Shown here: positions 40,850 to 41,681 of the stretch, in pieces
Layout: every line of letters starts with the position of its first letter
How positions within the stretch are numbered: position 1 is the first letter of the stretch
Assembly: GCA_028577615.1 (NCBI GenBank)
Contig: JAJSDU010000024.1
Coordinates: 1-41,681, forward strand
From: Nitrosomonas sp.
GTDB lineage: Bacteria > Pseudomonadota > Gammaproteobacteria > Burkholderiales > Nitrosomonadaceae
DNA length: 41,681 bases
Direction: 5' to 3'
Made by a program: the position numbers and the translations under genes
The notes under the pieces: generated by a model
What the model saw: only the letters and a program-made list of their open reading frames with translations
Databases searched by the model: none
What the model was told of the DNA's origin: nothing

Positions 40850-41161
40850 TTATAACCCCTTGCCACTTAACAGCTTTATAACCGACTCTATGGCGCCAGT
40901 AAACTTGCCAGCGAGAAGCAGCGCAACAATAATGATCGAGTAGCCGATAATCGTTGCTGTCATGTGCATTCCCCTAATAAAACCAGACTGATTCGCTTTG
41001 TCTTCAATGAGCTTCATCGCATTGTTTTGAGCCATTAATGTCACAGAATTAATCTTGGACTCAAGGGAGCTTTCAAGAATAGTCATATTCTTTTCAAGTG
41101 CCGTTATTCTTGCCTCATGCGACCCCATGCGCATTGTGTGCGGGCAATGCTGATCTTCCAT
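40850..41161 (-). CDS. coiled-coil, C-terminally anchored membrane protein (103 aa)
   Basis: Residues 15-55 form a coiled coil (ARITALEKNMTILESSLESK) and about 68-90 a transmembrane helix (MTATIIGYSIIIVALLLAG). Topology resembles haemolysin-XhlA or i-spanin-like lysis accessories. Its stop lies one base before the endolysin GTG. Confidence 0.65.
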   Translation of the reverse strand: MEDQHCPHTMRMGSHEARITALEKNMTILESSLESKINSVTLMAQNNAMKLIEDKANQSGFIRGMHMTATIIGYSIIIVALLLAGKFTGAIESVIKLLSGKGL

Positions 41162-41162
41162 G

Positions 41163-41387
41163 TCATCTTCTCCTTGCTGTTATCTTGGCAAGGATGCCAA
41201 TCGACCGAATAACAGAATTCAATCGACCGACAATTGCCGACTGTGTTTTGGCTTCAGCTTCGCGCACTTTCTTCCAATCAGAAAACGGCTTGCCATCGAA
41301 GAAATCTTTCGCAACACTTGCAGGCAAATTCAATGCGTCAAGCAAAGAGGTGGGGGAATAAAGGCTGATGTTAGATGCTAGGCTCAT
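41163..41387 (-). CDS. hypothetical protein (74 aa) ahead of the lysis cassette
   Basis: ATG 41387 overlaps the upstream gene end by 17 bases; the longer frame lies inside that gene. MSLASNISLYSPTSLLDALNLPASVAKDFF looks helical; the C-terminal end is very basic (AKITARRR). No known domain. Confidence 0.5.
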   Translation of the reverse strand: MSLASNISLYSPTSLLDALNLPASVAKDFFDGKPFSDWKKVREAEAKTQSAIVGRLNSVIRSIGILAKITARRR

Positions 41388-41681
41388 GAGTGACTCTGAC
41401 CAGGTTAAGCGCGACACGCGAGAGGCAGGTACTAACCGGAAATCGGGCGGGTGGCAAATCGCTTGCCGCCCCTCCTTTTGGTAGTGAAACAATTCCGTTG
41501 TCATCGAATTCTATGCAGAACAAATGATTCAGTTTTTCTCGTCCGGAGAAATACAGCATCAGCAACGCTTCAAAATCACTCGCTGGATAACCGGCTAGTA
41601 CCTTCATCCGGTCAATAAGGAATTTGTCAAACAAATCTTCACCATCTGCCGGGCTTGGTCCGCTTTCTCCCTCAATCGTCA
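41371..41681 (-). CDS. C-terminal part of an unknown gene entering from the right edge
   Basis: The frame is open to the window end; an apparent TTG start at 41634 is internal to it. Visible part contains FDKFLIDRMKVLAGYPASDFEALLMLYF and ends HEPSI. No known domain; it precedes the lysis cassette. Confidence 0.55.
   Translation of the reverse strand, partial: TIEGESGPSPADGEDLFDKFLIDRMKVLAGYPASDFEALLMLYFSGREKLNHLFCIEFDDNGIVSLPKGGAASDLPPARFPVSTCLSRVALNLVRVTHEPSI

Overview
The window is one continuous stretch of a temperate, contractile-tailed (myovirus-like) phage genome, or of a phage-plasmid. All recognisable modules are viral: a lambda-exonuclease/RecT recombination operon, excisionase and integrase beside an attachment site, baseplate and tail-fibre genes, a lysis cassette, and a set of very large polyvalent proteins of the kind co-injected with phage DNA. 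Moderate GC and an att core identical to the 3' end of a Leu-type tRNA fit a proteobacterial, possibly betaproteobacterial host; that is inference. Phage genes lie on both sides of the integrase and the att core sits inside phage sequence. This fits the circular or virion form (attP) better than an integrated prophage. Terminase, capsid, tape measure, repressor and replication genes are not seen and must lie outside.

Layout. (1) 1-9335, plus strand: tail of a Gly-X repeat protein, small ORFs, then a tightly coupled recombination operon (YqaJ exonuclease, RecT, RdgC-like protein, Rad50/SbcC-like ATPase), two ASCH-type genes, several tiny ORFs, an excisionase-like protein and a zinc-ribbon protein. 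(2) 9346-10598: attP core, candidate arm-type sites, tyrosine integrase, terminator. (3) 16096-10765, minus strand: gp25-like wedge, gpJ, gpI, tail fibre, polyglycine adhesin and a tail-fibre-associated protein, closed by a terminator. (4) 16240-16647: a lone plus-strand gene with its own terminator. (5) 30618-16686, minus strand: three polyvalent proteins and a 2475-residue methyltransferase-helicase (DarB type) interrupted by a 366-residue intein. (6) 30789-34899, plus strand: two promoter-led accessory operons of mostly unknown genes, ending at a strong bidirectional terminator. (7) 41681-34989, minus strand: a lysis cassette (coiled-coil/TM protein, M15 endolysin, lipoprotein, holin-like protein), a DUF1353 protein, tail proteins, baseplate hub, spike, a DarA-N-like protein and a secreted SNase-type nuclease cut short by a stop codon.

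How it works together. The early operon gives single-strand-annealing recombination plus DNA-end management. Int and Xis move the genome in and out of a tRNA gene. The spike (36.0 kb) and the gp25-like wedge (16.1 kb), normally neighbours in Mu-like baseplate operons, are separated by about 20 kb. That interval holds the DarA-like, nuclease, polyvalent and DarB-like genes and the plus-strand accessory genes, so it looks like a counter-defence cargo block inserted in a morphogenesis operon. The most striking single feature is the intein in motif I of the DarB-like helicase. It carries the full Trp-Cys-Thr signature of class 3 inteins and a LAGLIDADG endonuclease domain.
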